NCBI RefSeq assembly: GCF_047948215.1
Contig: NC_134455.1
Span: 75,455,189-75,519,188 of the forward strand
From: Lycorma delicatula
Taxonomy: Eukaryota > Arthropoda > Insecta > Hemiptera > Fulgoridae
DNA: 64,000 nucleotides
Direction: 5' to 3'
Each line of letters begins with the position of its first letter. Position 1 is the first letter of the stretch. A model generated the notes under the pieces. It ran no database searches, was not told the origin of the DNA, and worked only from the letters and a program-made list of their open reading frames with translations. Positions 22,740 through 33,660 of this stretch are shown one piece after another. The position numbers were made by a program, and so were the translations under genes.

Positions 22740-23444
22740 GCAATTCAGTCGCAAGCAGTGTGGGTATAAAAATTATACCTCAACGCCAAATAGCTTTTAG
22801 AATTAATTGCATCGTCAAAAAAACTGACCCTAATCAATCCGTGACTGGATAAAGCTGCCCAAACGATTACTTTAGGCCCATGTTGTTGTTTTCAATGCAC
22901 GATTTGAGGTGCTGCTGTCATCCAATAGCGGACATTTTGTTTGTTAACAATTCCATCATTAAGAAAATAGGCCTCGTTTGAAAACCAAGTGTTGACAGAA
23001 CATCATCTTTCCCTTCCGTCCATTATGCAAACTCCAATCTTTTTTCTTGTTAGTTGTATTAAATAATGCAGGGCAGTCAATTTTAATAGAAACAACTTTA
23101 GATTACTGTGTAATATTCTTTTTACTGTACGACGAGCGAGATATTCCCATTTCTCATGAAGCTTACCGAGTTGACTTTCCCAGACTACGTGGCATGGCAA
23201 CTCAAAGTGCTTCGATATTTTCCGGAAAATGAACTGGAATTGTTTTACGTCATTTCTCTCCTTTTATTCTGTCTTCTTCCTCAAATTGACGGTATAAACG
23301 GAGGATGGTGTTTTTTCCTAGAGTCCAACTACTGTTAAAATAACCTCGAAGTTGTCTCTGAGTCACTATAGGAATCTTTGATTCAGCATAAAGAAACACA
23401 ACTTTAGTGCACTGTGAATTAAAAAAACACCGTGATATAGCCAT
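22740..23444 (-). pseudogene. Tc1/mariner-superfamily transposase relic
   Basis: On the minus strand an N-terminal 64-codon frame (23444 down to 23250) begins MAISRCFFNSQCTKVVFLYA and reads like a transposase helix-turn-helix with QRQLRGYF and NTILRLYRQFEE. After frameshifts and stops, a catalytic-domain fragment follows: WFSNEAYFLNDGIVNKQNVR, then GPKVIVWAALSSHGLI and VSFFDDAINSKSYL. The first catalytic Asp of the DEA box is Asn here (codon 22976-22978). The second half of the domain is missing. It is dead. No terminal inverted repeats were found. Confidence 0.75.
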
Positions 23445-24459
23445 TGCTCAATAATAATTGATTTTTTGCGGAATCAGAAGAGAATATAAAGACTTGGCGA
23501 CATGTACCGGTATTTTCAAGAATTAGGGATTAGGTATGCACAATGTGAAGCACCAGATAAAAAGTATTTATTTATAATCGATTTTATAAATGTGTCAACT
23601 TATCGTGCTCCACTCTTTCCGTTTGTCTATCAGATCCGTTTGTGTTTGTTTATCGTACTCCTAGCCGTTTTTCATTCAGACACTTCGTATAAATCGAACC
23701 GCAAATGTTAGGGGCTTAGTTTTTATCTCGATTTCCAACTTTATAAGTAAAATATAGTTTCATAACTTATTTAATTAGCGTATTTAAACTTCGTCGTGCT
23801 TTAAAGTTAAATCCTACACATGTAACAGAGTTATTTATTCACTAACACAACACACTTGACATAGTAATTGTAAATCTGAAAGTGGAATGAGATTACAGTT
23901 CTTGTATGCTTATACAGTAAAAGTTTAAACCATACTGATGTGTTAATAGTAAAACTCAGAATCTTTCTCGCTGACATGTCAGAACCTAAGTATATAAAAC
24001 ATCATTCATGTGCAACTATTGCCTTTATAATGTTATGTTCGTACTCTACCATCTGTTAGAAATCATTTAAAATACTATTTTATGGGCATAAAATATCCCT
24101 AAAAAATACGTAAAATTTCGCAAAAGCAATACTTCAAAAATTTTATCACACAAAACCTATGGGTGATGGAAAAAGTCTGATTGAATTTTTTAATTCAGCA
24201 TTTTTATTATGAACACGATGAAACTTTCTTGTGTCAGAGACTGTGATTTTTAATGTAATTCATGTTATCATTCCGGAATAATAAATTTTTTTTTTTATTA
24301 CTAGAAATAATACCGTTCAAAATACATATCTTTAAATTGTAAAAACGAATACAATTTTCCACAACTGCTATTGAAAATGAAAGAAATATGTAGTCAATTA
24401 TGCCAAGATATGAGTAAACATTTACTATAGATTGTGCTGTATTTTTATATATATATATG

Positions 24460-24505
<46 letters not shown>

Positions 24506-25438
24506 TTACTGTTCGATTATAATCAACTAATTACAATGAATTAACTGGGTGAAATTAATTATATTTAGTTAACAATTAATCTATTTTAACTTCTGGTAAT
24601 GGAAATATAAAGTACGTTGATTTCTTGTTGAATATTTCATCAAAAGCTTAATCTTACTATTGCAATTCAACACATAAATCAATGTGCGCAAAACACCGGT
24701 ACGCATCTAAGACCGCGACAGGAGAATAAAGATCATTATTCTTATATGGTCTGTACAATTCAGTATAAACAGTTATAATGCGTGGACTGAACTTACCCGT
24801 ACACATCACCTCATTATTTTTATATGATTGCACATTCATATGAAACATGTTTTAAATAATATAAATGCTTATAAATTTACCATCAGAAGTTTTTTTTTTT
24901 AAAGAATTATTAATTAATATAACAATTAATGAAGTATTTATATAAAACACAATATTAATAAACTGTCAATAACGCTCGTTGTACGTAAAAATACAACAGT
25001 CTTTAGAAAATGCAGGCAATTTATTTCATTGGAATGAAAAAATAAGAAGCAGCGGTGTGTAGGATGATAAACTTCACAAGAAAAGGACCTTTCAAGTATT
25101 TTTTATAGTTTTATTTTTCGTTTTCTCAGCTTTCTGTTTGTTTTATGTTTCGCTTTTATTGTTTTTTAATATGTGTAATTTATACTACCATCGTTCATAA
25201 ATCAATTATATACATTGAAATAACTCTTTAATTTAATGAAAAATTGGAATCTAAATTTTCAATGTAACGAAAAAAGGAATAATACCATTTGATGCTAAGT
25301 TAGCACTGGGTTGTCTATAATAGTGGCTGAATTGTTGCCACATGATTGAAGGTGAGAAGGACAGGTTACATTTACGTTAGCAATTTAAAAAGATATATTA
25401 AAATTCTAAATATGCTTAAATAGAATAATCGAGTTATA
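23445..25438. other. AT-rich sequence, nothing firm
   Basis: The stretch up to 23720 may be the decayed end of the transposon above. A TA microsatellite lies at 24446-24503. Reverse frames at 24234-24464 and 24657-24848 have no recognisable similarity. Confidence 0.35.
24446..24503. repeat. TA microsatellite
   Basis: This is a (TA)n run with one GTTC interruption near 24459. Confidence 0.9.
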
Positions 25439-25616
25439 CAGTGTATCCGTAAAATAATAGAGGGGATTTAAATGGTTATAACTTCGGAACAAAGCATTGT
25501 AGATAGATGAACTAACCATACGTTAAATGAAAGAGAAACACTCCAAATTTATGGAAAGCTAGGGCATGCGAATTGTATTTCCAGTACACGAAAGCAACAC
25601 GTGCGCGTTAGTCATC

Positions 25617-27226
25617 ATGTTTGCAGTGTAGAGGAAGGTTGAATGTGTGTTACGGCTTGCCATGTTCACGTGTTAGGCGTGAATACCGCCGTGTGTACAA
25701 TGAAGACGACCCTCGCATGAAAAAAACATTCGGAGATGGGAAAAACAACTCAAAGAAACTGGCAGTCTACTGAAGCAAACTCTTCCAGGACGGCCATCAA
25801 TGTCTGATGAAACGATTGAAGCAGTGTAAACAAGTTTCTTGCGCAGCCCGAAGAAATCTGTGCGAAAGTGATTTAGACTGTTCGATATTCCTAAAATAAC
25901 TGTTCGTAATACGTTAAAAAGACGGTTCACTACATACAAAATTTAGGTGTTACAACAAAATTATCCGCAGAAAAAAGTGAAACAATTCGATTTTTCTGAA
26001 ACATTTTAGATAGGTTAGAGCAGCATGATGATTTTTTTAAAAGTTCATTTCTAGTGATGAACCAACGTTTCATATTTCTGGACGAGTACATCAGCATTAT
26101 TTTCGTATACAGAGTACTTAACCTCCACCTATCGTTATTAAACATAAACGTGACAGTGAAAAAAATGAATTTTTGGTGCGATATTGGACGAGAAAGAATT
26201 ATTCACCCCTTCTTTTTTACTGAAAAAAAAACATTAACGGGAACATCATCCTGTATAATGTTAGAAGGGTATTCAGTGTTCCAATTAGCGAAGAATTCAA
26301 TTTTCCAGTTAGACGGAGCTCCTCCACATTTTTCCCCAACCTTGCAGGAATTTTTGAATGAAACATTTCCGCAGCGATGGGTCGAATAAGAAGCGTGGAT
26401 TGCCTGGTCCCCGGAGACTCCAGACCTTCTATGGATTCTTATTTTTGGGGTTATGTAAAAACACAATTGTATTCTGTTCAAGTTTGAAATCTTGACCATT
26501 TAAAAAAATCTGAAGTGGACACTACATGACTTCGTTGTACTCCTATTAAATTACATACACACATTTTTTTTTTAATGAAAAGTACATAAAATTTTATTTC
26601 TTTAATAACTTCTAATATTTTTTTCTTTTTTTTATTGTTATTATTGAATTATTATTCCGCTTGTAAGATCCAAATATTTCATTGATTAAAATTTAATTTG
26701 GTTATAACTCTGGAACCAGTGAAAATACCACGTATGGTACCACTTATGGTATATCGTTGAAAAGTTCTCAATGAGGGATTATTACTGCAGTTAAGAAAAA
26801 ATACAAAAACCAAATTTGTTTTGGATTTTGAGCTTTTTTGAACATTTTAGGTACTGTCGATTTCAATCAAAAGGGGAGGTGCATCTCCCCTTTGAGATGT
26901 TACAAAAGTCCTAAATCAAACATTTCAACATCCTACGGCTAATCGTTTTTGAGTTATACAAGATAAATACGTACGTACGTGCAGATGTCACACCGAAACT
27001 AGTCAAAGTGGATTCAGAGATAGTCAAAATTGATATTTCCGTTGAAATCTGAAAACCGAAATTTTTTGCAGACACAATACCTCCTTTACTTCGTACAAGG
27101 AAGTAAAAAAGGAATGACGCTGCTTCTTCTACCACACTAGATGTTCTCTGCCATTTCTGGCAAGAGACTGAATATCATCTTAACGTCTGCAAGGCAACTA
27201 TGGGAGCACACATCAAAATCTACTGA
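25617..27226 (+). pseudogene. Mariner-type transposase, broken and split by an insertion
   Basis: The probable start is the ATG at 25617, since ECVLRLAMF of the N-terminal helix-turn-helix follows, though after an in-frame stop. After a frameshift come IRRWEKQLKETGSLLKQT and PGRPSMSDETIEAV, then SFLRSPKKSVRK. The first catalytic block SSDEPTFHISG keeps its Asp. Further on are the second block LDGAPPHFSPTLQEFLNE, then FWGYVKTQLYSVQ. The frame reaches NLDHLKK at about 26503, is interrupted by the inserted repeat, and resumes at 27110 with NDAASSTTLDVLCHFWQETE to a stop at 27224-27226. By hand the second-to-third Asp spacing would be about 41 residues (rosa-like), but the third Asp itself is lost. 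At least ten frameshifts or stops. Confidence 0.85.
26502..27106 (-). mobile_element. ACTTCC-family element nested in the mariner (copy C)
   Basis: On the minus strand it starts TTACTTCCTTGTACGAAGTA (27106 downward) and ends with GTACAACGAAGTCATGTAGT then a CCACTTCAGATTTTTTT end at 26502. The core with the B-box-like motif has been deleted between about 26640 and 26660. The coding frame of the mariner continues on both sides, so both boundaries are visible. The insertion target was an A-rich stretch of the transposase; any target duplication is hidden in the A run. Confidence 0.9.
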
Positions 27227-27334
27227 TCGGGTAAGAAACTTGGGATGTTTCTCTTTAATTTTTTATCTCTCTTCAATGCTTTGTTACGAAACTATAGTCA
27301 TTTAAAACTTCACTGTTATTTTACGGACACGCTG

Positions 27335-27519
27335 TTTAATAAATCTAGGTTTATTACGTACCTTGCAACGATAAACAGCAATATAATAAATTTCATAAAT
27401 TACAACCTAATAATTTATTTATTTATGAAATACCGGGGGTTACTTTGTATCAACACATTGACATGATGTCAACAGTATTCTGCAGAGATTCCAAGGCATA
27501 TGTTCACAGTCTGGTGTGT
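27335..27519. other. AT-rich spacer
   Basis: Nothing is recognisable. The 73-codon frame at 27245-27466 begins in the mariner end and is spurious. Confidence 0.35.
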
Positions 27520-27756
27520 AAGTGTAAATGTACCGGTAAATCTGTAGTCTTGAACAAATTCAGACCGACCACTCCTGAGACGTGTGGTTAATTGAAACCC
27601 AACCACCAAAGAATAATGGTATCCACGGTCTAGCATTCAAATACATTTAAAAGCAACTCTCGAGTTGCTTCTCTCGACTTCGAGTAGAACTCTCGACTTC
27701 AAAAATCTGCTGATTTTGCGATGACGATAACTAGACTAACCCGGCGGGTTAAATTG
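27520..27756 (-). mobile_element. SINE family T, head-containing, rearranged
   Basis: On the minus strand it starts AACCCGCCGGGTTAGTCTAG (A-box-like), then a duplicated AGTCGAGAG core around 27645-27705, GGATACCATTATTCTTTGGT, GGTTTCAATTAACCACACG and a tail GTTTACCGGTACATTTACA variant shared with 43700-43733. The CTCGAGTTGCTTCTCTCGAC stretch shows a local duplication in the core. Confidence 0.75.
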
Positions 27757-27774
27757 ATTTAATTTAATAATTAT

Positions 27775-27910
27775 TAATGTCCTTTCACCCGGAGGTCACG
27801 AGTTTGAATCCCGGTCAGACATGGCATTTTCACACGCTACAAAAATTGTCATTCATCTCATCCTCTGAAGTAATGCCTAACGGTGGTCCCGGAGGTTAGA
27901 AAAAAAAATT
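27775..27910 (+). mobile_element. SINE family S, copy 5, best-preserved tail
   Basis: It contains CCTTTCACCCGGAGGTCACG, a B box AGTTTGAATCCCGG, GTCAGACATGGCATTTTCAC, CATCTCATCCTCTGAAGTAA and TGCCTAACGGTGGTCCCGGA, then an A-rich 3' end. The tail block TCCTCTGAAGTAATGCC is shared with family T, so both families use a related 3' end and probably the same LINE. Confidence 0.85.
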
Positions 27911-28439
27911 AATGTGTAACCTATATTTTATCATAATTAATTTGAGAGAAAATACCAAGAGTCAATAAATACCGTTTCATTAATTAGATAAATAGCAACA
28001 AGGAAAAACTATTAAATAAATACAGTAAAACCAATGTTCAAGTTGTCACTCGTGACATAGTACAAGATATTACCTGTTAAAAAAAGAATTTCCGTTATTA
28101 CAACTTCTTTTGTTTATTTCAAAAAGTCAGTTCCGCGTTAAGCGTATACAGTAGATGAACATTATGGTAAGATTTTTATTTTCTATGGTGTATTTTTTTC
28201 TTGACCACACCCCGATGAAGTATTGTCATTAGTGCCCTGACGCGATATTTGTATAATAAACAAATAAATATTAAAAATTAACTTATAAACTGAAACCCAT
28301 TAATATAATAACACAGCATAAATGGAAGCGCCTATGACGTATCCTAAAAGCGAAATAAAACCATAATGAAATATTACATTAATAATTTAAATTAAAACAT
28401 TAAAATTACCATTTGCTATATGTTATCACTCGCAAATGT
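27911..28439. other. AT-rich spacer
   Basis: I see nothing that can be named in this stretch. Confidence 0.35.
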
Positions 28440-29115
28440 TAAAACCTTATGGTAAAGAGTGAATTAGCAGTGAAAATTTTTACAAGTGGATCGATTAGTT
28501 TAAATTGGGCAGAATAAGTGTCCGCGATAATAATTATAGAGAAAGATCGTTGGAAATTTTGAGTAACGGTTTGAAAAATCACATTAATCGATTTTATTCG
28601 CAAGGACATACAAGTTCAGAAAATTGCTAAAATTTGTAGTGCGAGTATCGGCACTGTCCATCTAGTCGTCCATGATAAGCTGCATTACTGCAAAAATGTA
28701 GGAGGTGGGTTCCGAGACAATGTCTCAAAATCATGTTTCTAAGGAATTTAAACAATAGTTTTTATCGGTAGTTAATGCTTTTTTAGATCGCATAATAGGT
28801 TGTGATTGAACTGGGATTCATCATTTTCAACCGGAAACCAAACATGCGAGTGTGGAATGGAAACATACGAATTTGCCCATCAGGAAAGATTCAAAGCCTA
28901 GTGTTTTGTAAAGTTATTCTAACGTTGTTTTGGGATTATAAAGGCCATTTTATTGCAGTTATTTGAAAGGACAGTGTACAATCGACAGCGAGTACTGTTA
29001 TAAGTCGCTGGAAAATAAATTTAAATTTACAATAAGAAGGAAACATCCATGTTCAATCTCAGAAAGCGTAATTGTTCTGTGTTATAATGCCATCCCCATA
29101 TAGCCCTAACAATCC
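28440..29115 (+). pseudogene. SETMAR-like mariner (DD34D-type) transposase relic
   Basis: Plus-strand conceptual translation shows an N-terminal ISSENFYKWID-like piece degraded near 28460-28490. The catalytic-domain piece around 28800 reads HHFQPETKHASVEWKHTN and KDSKPSV. The Asp of the first box is kept at 28804-28806, but the next Glu codon is TGA and Trp is Gly. Then NVVLGL and ISESVIVLCYNA occupy the position of the second-Asp box, where HDNA is expected. There are many stops and shifts. It is a different lineage from the other mariner-type relics in the window. No inverted repeats were found. Confidence 0.7.
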
Positions 29116-29699
29116 CGATTTCGTACTAAAAAAATTGTTTTTGTATAGTCCTATCAAAGAGTTTTTACATGGTACCAAATTTGGCAATGTACCAAGTTTA
29201 GCTCAGACACTAAGGTAAACAATTCTTTATTTCAGGAGTAAAAAAATTAACAAAACATGACACAAGTGCCCAGTCATTTGTCTCCTTTAATTAATGACAT
29301 CCTTCATAAGTGGTTGTGAAACAAGGTTGCTTGTGAGTTTTGATGATTTGTTTTGCTTGAGAGTAATGAATAATATAATTGCATATTTTTGGCAACTGTA
29401 ATGTAGTCAGAAATTTATAATTGTATGAATTCTCTTTATTCTTTTAATTTTACTGACCACTAGAAAAAAGGTTGGCCTACGACCCGCCGTGAAAATGTAA
29501 CTTGGTTTATGTTTCATTACACATGACTTTTTTATATGTTTTTGCAAACTGTAACTTAATAACGGTCATGGATTTCGAGTACTAACAATAAAAATATATT
29601 TACAGCGAAATCGTGAACATTTTTAGTTGTTTCTTGAGTTGTGAATTTTTACACAGCTCTAACCCCAATGTTTTCCTTTTTTATCCCCAAAACGCAAAC
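29116..29699. other. AT-rich sequence, nothing recognised
   Basis: Probably includes the decayed 3' part of the mariner relic. No firm feature. Confidence 0.35.
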
Positions 29700-29830
29700 A
29701 TAATTTTAGATAAATCGTTCGAACGAATGAATCGTTGGTGCGCTGCGCGCAACCGTCCGGCGCACCACCATTGGTCCGCTCTGCGCCAATAGCAGCTAAA
29801 ATATAAATGTAAGCACACACAACAAACAAA
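29700..29830. promoter_or_regulatory. GC-rich patch with CCAAT and TATA-like words
   Basis: It contains CGTTCGAACG, GCGCTGCGCGCAACCGTCCG and GCGCACCACC, then ATTGG and CCAAT within 20 bases, and ATATAAATG about 15 bases further. Two overlapping reverse frames (29659-29931 and 29681-29965) cross it, without recognised similarity. It could be a promoter or an unrecognised repeat. The call rests on composition and short words only. Confidence 0.2.
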
Positions 29831-29965
29831 CAAACCCACGCACCTTCCTTTTTTATGCAAATGATGATAGACTGTAAACAAATTCCTGGTAAAAAAATTA
29901 TATTCAAAGGCAGAAGCTTTTTTAAAATCATCCGAATATGATTCCGATACAGAGAAGGTAAGCAT

Positions 29966-30956
29966 AAACCTTTAATTTATTTATTGGCACTCTTTCAGAA
30001 TTTTCACTCCTAATTTTTCAATTTTTTTTTTTAACGACAAATACTTGTAATATTGTGTACTATCATAATTCATTAAAAATGCATGTATTTTAATGATTAG
30101 ATGAAATTATTTTAGAGAAACGCGAGAATAATTAAAAATTCATATAACATATTTTTAGATATAACATTTATTATAAATCATAATTACAATTACGTTTATA
30201 AACACAATTCTTATTATACTAAACGATAATTTTACTACACGATGAAACTCACTAATATGTTGAAGTATCAAATTAAACAAATTTTTCTCATCCTTATGTC
30301 GGCGACGTCATACAAATTCACATAAACAATAATCCAACAAACTCTATTAGCCATCATTAAAGATTCCATCATTGTTGTATATAATTTGTATATTTAACGT
30401 TAATTAGACGAAGTTAGCGAGCGAACCGAGCGTAGGTTATGTTGATATAAAGTTATTTTATACGATTCGTATATACTTATATACTTGAAAAAAAATAGAA
30501 ATATTTTGGGGAGAGAAATTCCGAAATAATGCTAATTATTTTTGTGAAAAAAAAAAACAGAAATATAATGTTTCGTAATCGAAGAATAAATGAAAATAAA
30601 TTTTGGCTGTGACGGATTTCCATATAAAGATAACAATAAATCAATCATTAAATCAAAATTCGTTTCACTGAAAATATAAAAAGAAATTTAAGAAGATAAA
30701 AAAAATGTTGGATAATGTAAATACAAATATCAAGTCTTGTGGAACAAAATAAACACAAGATAATGGCTTTTCACTTTTTAGATGAAAGAGGGAGGCGTGT
30801 CAGTAGAACGGAAGAATGCGCGACAAACAACTGGGTCAGTACGACAAAACTTGTGGTGTATTCTAGCGGTCAGTATTAGTACTACATTTTGTCGGATCAT
30901 TATAATACTTGTACTATCGTTATATTTTAAATAGCATTGCTTAAATATTTTATTAT
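29966..30956. other. AT-rich sequence, nothing firm
   Basis: 30410-30440 has GACGAAGTTAGCGAGCGAAC, a GC-rich word that looks repeat-derived. 30770-30890 is less AT-rich (GGGAGGCGTGTCAGTAGAAC and following) but has no frame. Confidence 0.35.
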
Positions 30957-31150
30957 ACTTAATTATAAATTTTGTTTTTTGTTACTCTAATAAATTTAAT
31001 TATCATGAATAAAAATAATTAATAAAAATAATATATTTATTTAGATTTCATTACTTAATTATAAATTTTGTTTTTTGTTACTCTAATAAATTTAATTATC
31101 ATGAATAAAAATAATTAATAAAAATAATATATTTATTTAGATTTTATTAC
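30957..31150 (+). repeat. 96-bp tandem duplication
   Basis: Two nearly identical 96-bp units begin at 30957 and 31053 (ACTTAATTATAAATTTTGTT in both). I see one difference near the junction (TTTCATTAC against TTTTATTAC). It is a recent local duplication in AT-rich sequence. Confidence 0.9.
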
Positions 31151-31647
31151 AATAACGTTAGTTTTTAAAGCTACCAATATTTTTATTAAAGACCAAAAAA
31201 ATGGCATTTAGCAAAAATAAAAATATTTAACAATAATAATAATATAATTTTTAAAAATCGTAATTTTCATAATATTTGTTAACAAAAAAAGGTAATATGA
31301 AACAAATAAATTTTGATTAATAACTCAATTATTAGTAATAAATTTAGTAACTTAGCTGATTAAAGTAATTATTATGGTGCAGAAATTTTAACATAATATT
31401 TAGGATATACAGTACAAAAATAAAACGTTTCCTTTTTTTCTCTTTTACACACTCCCATCTCTCTATCCTGAATAAAATTAATTTATCAGAAATATCTCCA
31501 GTAAATGATCCAGAGATCTACAATTTTATAATTGAGGCAAAAATGTTATAACTTTTGTAAGTAAATTAAAGGTGATTTATAATCCTTCACTTAATTAAAA
31601 AATTCTGTTTTACAAATGCAGTTTTATTTTTAAACTTTTTTTTAACT
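31151..31647. other. AT-rich spacer
   Basis: Nothing recognisable. Confidence 0.35.
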
Positions 31648-31782
31648 CTCTGGACCACCGTTAGGTATTACTTCAGAGGATGAGATGAATGACAATTTTT
31701 GTAGCGTGTAAAAATGCCATGCCTGACCGGGATTCAAACCCGGGACCCCGGATGAAAGGCTGTGACCCTACCCCTCGCGCGT
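31648..31782 (-). mobile_element. SINE family S, copy 6
   Basis: On the minus strand: a decayed head, CCTTTCATCCGGGGTCCC, a B box GGTTTGAATCCCGGTCAGGC, ATGGCATTTTTACACGCTAC and CATTCATCTCATCCTCTGAA, then CTAACGGTGGTCCAGAGAG. The head A-box region is shortened at 31765-31782. Confidence 0.8.
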
Positions 31783-31848
31783 TTTTATTTATTTTTATAT
31801 TTTATACTTGAAAAATAAGGCATTATTTATTTTTATACTTGAAAACTC

Positions 31849-31952
31849 TTTAGCGTCCGAAACCAGCGAAAGGTATTAGTTCAGAGGATGAATGAGGATG
31901 ATATGTATGAATGTAAATAAAGTGTAGGCTGTAGAGTCTCAGGTTGATCATT
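31849..31952 (-). mobile_element. SINE family T tail fragment
   Basis: On the minus strand it has CACTTTATTTACATTCATAC, ATATCATCCTCATTCATCCT and CTGAACTAATACCTTTCGCT, the family T 3' part. It lies back to back with the full copy starting at 31955. Confidence 0.75.
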
Positions 31953-31954
31953 CC

Positions 31955-32250
31955 TAACCCACCGGGTTGGTCTAGCGATGAATGCGTCTTCCCAAAGCAA
32001 CTAAACTGGAAGTCAAGAGTTCCAGCGTTCAAGTCTTAGTAAAGTCAGTTATTTTTATAGGATTTGAATACTAGATCGTGGTTACTGGTGTTCTTTGTTG
32101 GTTGTGTTTCGATTAACCACACATATCAGGAATGGTCGAACTGAGATCGTACAAGATTACACTTCATTTATCAAATATATCCTCCTCATTCATCCTCTGA
32201 AGTAATACCAGAACGGTAATTCCCGGCGGCTAAACAGGAAAAAGAAAAAG
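31955..32250 (+). mobile_element. SINE family T, full-length copy
   Basis: It starts ACCCACCGGGTTGGTCTAGC (A-box-like), then TGCGTCTTCCCAAAGCAACT and a B box GCGTTCAAGTCTTAGT. The body has TAGATCGTGGTTACTGGTGT, AACCACACATATCAGGAATG and GTACAAGATTACACTTCATT, and the tail CATCCTCTGAAGTAATACCA ... GGCTAAACAGGAAAAAGAAA. It is followed immediately by an inverted copy, so no target duplication can be defined. Confidence 0.85.
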
Positions 32251-32450
32251 GTCGACAATTCCTGAAATGTGTGGCTGATTGAAACCCAACCACCAAAGAA
32301 CACCGGTATCCACGATATAGTACTTCAAATCCGTATAAAAGAAACTCTACCTTTAATAGGATTTGAACCTGAGAACTCTCGACTTCGAAATCAGCTGATT
32401 TGCGATGACGAGTTTACCACTATACCAACCAGATCGGTTTACAAATTTAG
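32251..32450 (-). mobile_element. SINE family T, 3'-truncated inverted copy
   Basis: On the minus strand it begins AACCGATCTGGTTGGTATAG, then CAGAGAACTCTCGACTTC in inverted order around the core, CCGGTGTTCTTTGGTGGTTG and CACACATTTCAGGAATTGTC, where it stops at the tail of the preceding plus-strand copy. The 68-codon frame at 32269-32475 is a read-through of this SINE. Confidence 0.8.
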
Positions 32451-33011
32451 TTTGAAAAATATTGAATTAGACTAATCCAATGTATTAAACCGATTTAACA
32501 GCAGACAAAATTAATATCCTTTAATGTACAGAAAATGCCAGTACAATCTTTCTCAAGAAGACAGAAAATTTTAGAATTTACTCTACAAATGAAAATAAAG
32601 AAAAAAATTTACATATGGGTCTGAAAACACTTCGTTTTTGGGTTTTACTTGTTAAGAAATTTTTCCCTAATTTCTGCTCATTAGGTAAAATGAAACCATA
32701 TTGAAATTGTTGACACTTAAATTAAGGGGCAAATTTGATATATATCACATGGCTTTTTGCTTGAAAAATTGAACAATACCAGTTCCAGAACTGTATTTTA
32801 AGTAATTTTTAAGAAAATGATATAAAACGAATAATTTTGTTAAAAAATATTTTTTTTTAAGTTTGATGCAATTTAACAGTAACATCGTTAAATTGAAGAT
32901 AAACAACAAAATTTAATTCTGAGAAAGAATTACCCAGTGTCTTCTTTTTTTTTCTTTTTGTTTAATGAGATTTCCGGGAATCGACTGCTATGAACATTTA
33001 GCCCAAATGGA
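32451..33011. other. AT-rich spacer
   Basis: Nothing recognised. Confidence 0.35.
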
Positions 33012-33112
33012 AATTTGTAGCGTATGAAAAATGTCATGCCTGACTGGGATTCGAAACCAGAATCTCCGGGTGAAAGGCGGAGACGCTACCACACGCACCA
33101 CGGAGGCCGGCA
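33012..33112 (-). mobile_element. SINE family S, copy 7
   Basis: On the minus strand: GCCGGCCTCCGTGGTGCGTG, TGGTAGCGTCTCCGCCTTTC, a B box GGTTTCGAATCCCAGTCAGG, then CATGACATTTTTCATACGCT. The head is complete; the 3' tail after CTACAAATT is missing. The 66-codon + frame at 33024-33224 is not a gene. Confidence 0.85.
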
Positions 33113-33435
33113 AAAATATTTTATTTTTAATAAAAGTTTAATTTCTTACGGTTCTTTATGGCCAGTTCATGTTAATTATTTAAATTTTTTAATTTTATCT
33201 GGTGAATCAGTTACATATCCTTAGTGTGATCTATTGTGGTTAGTATTTTTGGATCGACTTAAGGACTACTATGTTTTCTACCCGGTGACTACATAGAATA
33301 AGCTAAAACACATTAGGCCAAACGGTTGAATTTCTATTGGACATCTCTACTAAAATACAAAATATGCAAATATTAGCCTTTAACGAATTTTTGAATATAC
33401 AGTTAAATAAATAATGGAAAATCAAAAAAAAACTC

Positions 33436-33660
33436 CCTTTCGGCACACCAGAAGGCGGAGGTAGATTTCACCGGTGCTAAGAAAGGGATAAAAAAGATTT
33501 CCACCTTAGAATTAAGAGAGCCTTCAAATTTACTCAATACGATAATGGTTGCATGTGAAAAAAGTTTCACATGTGTAGCATACGACGTCCCATCTTACCC
33601 CTATCTTACAATTACAACAAATTTTGGCCATCCCTTGCCGGGGTTATAAAGGGTTGGTCA
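33436..33660 (+). repeat. Dispersed repeat Q, copy 2
   Basis: It has the same block order as 695-905: CTTTCGGCACACCAGAAGGC, GGTAGATTTCACCGGTGCTA, TTTACTCAATACGATAATGG, GGTTGCATGTGAAAAA and GGCCATCCCTTGCC. It runs on into TTATAAAGGGTTGGTCATAT, absent from copy 1. Confidence 0.65.

Larger units (their letters stand above)
25439..27334 (+). mobile_element. Mariner-type element with long inverted repeats, interrupted (M1)
   Basis: The left end (25439 on) begins CAGTGTATCCGTAAAATAAT after a TA. The right end, read on the minus strand from 27334, begins CAGCGTGTCCGTAAAATAAC. The two match on through AACAAAGCATTG blocks to AAAGAGAAACA, about 110 bp. Between them is one decayed transposase. An ACTTCC-family element occupies 26502-27106; without it the element is about 1.29 kb, a normal mariner length. 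The right flank is TT rather than TA. Confidence 0.85.

Noticed and set aside
26054..26389. 111-codon frame as an independent gene
   Set aside because: It is made of pieces of the broken mariner transposase in alternating frames.
29659..29965. Overlapping reverse frames of 90 and 94 codons
   Set aside because: They have no recognisable domain; their less biased composition comes from the GC-rich patch at 29700-29830.
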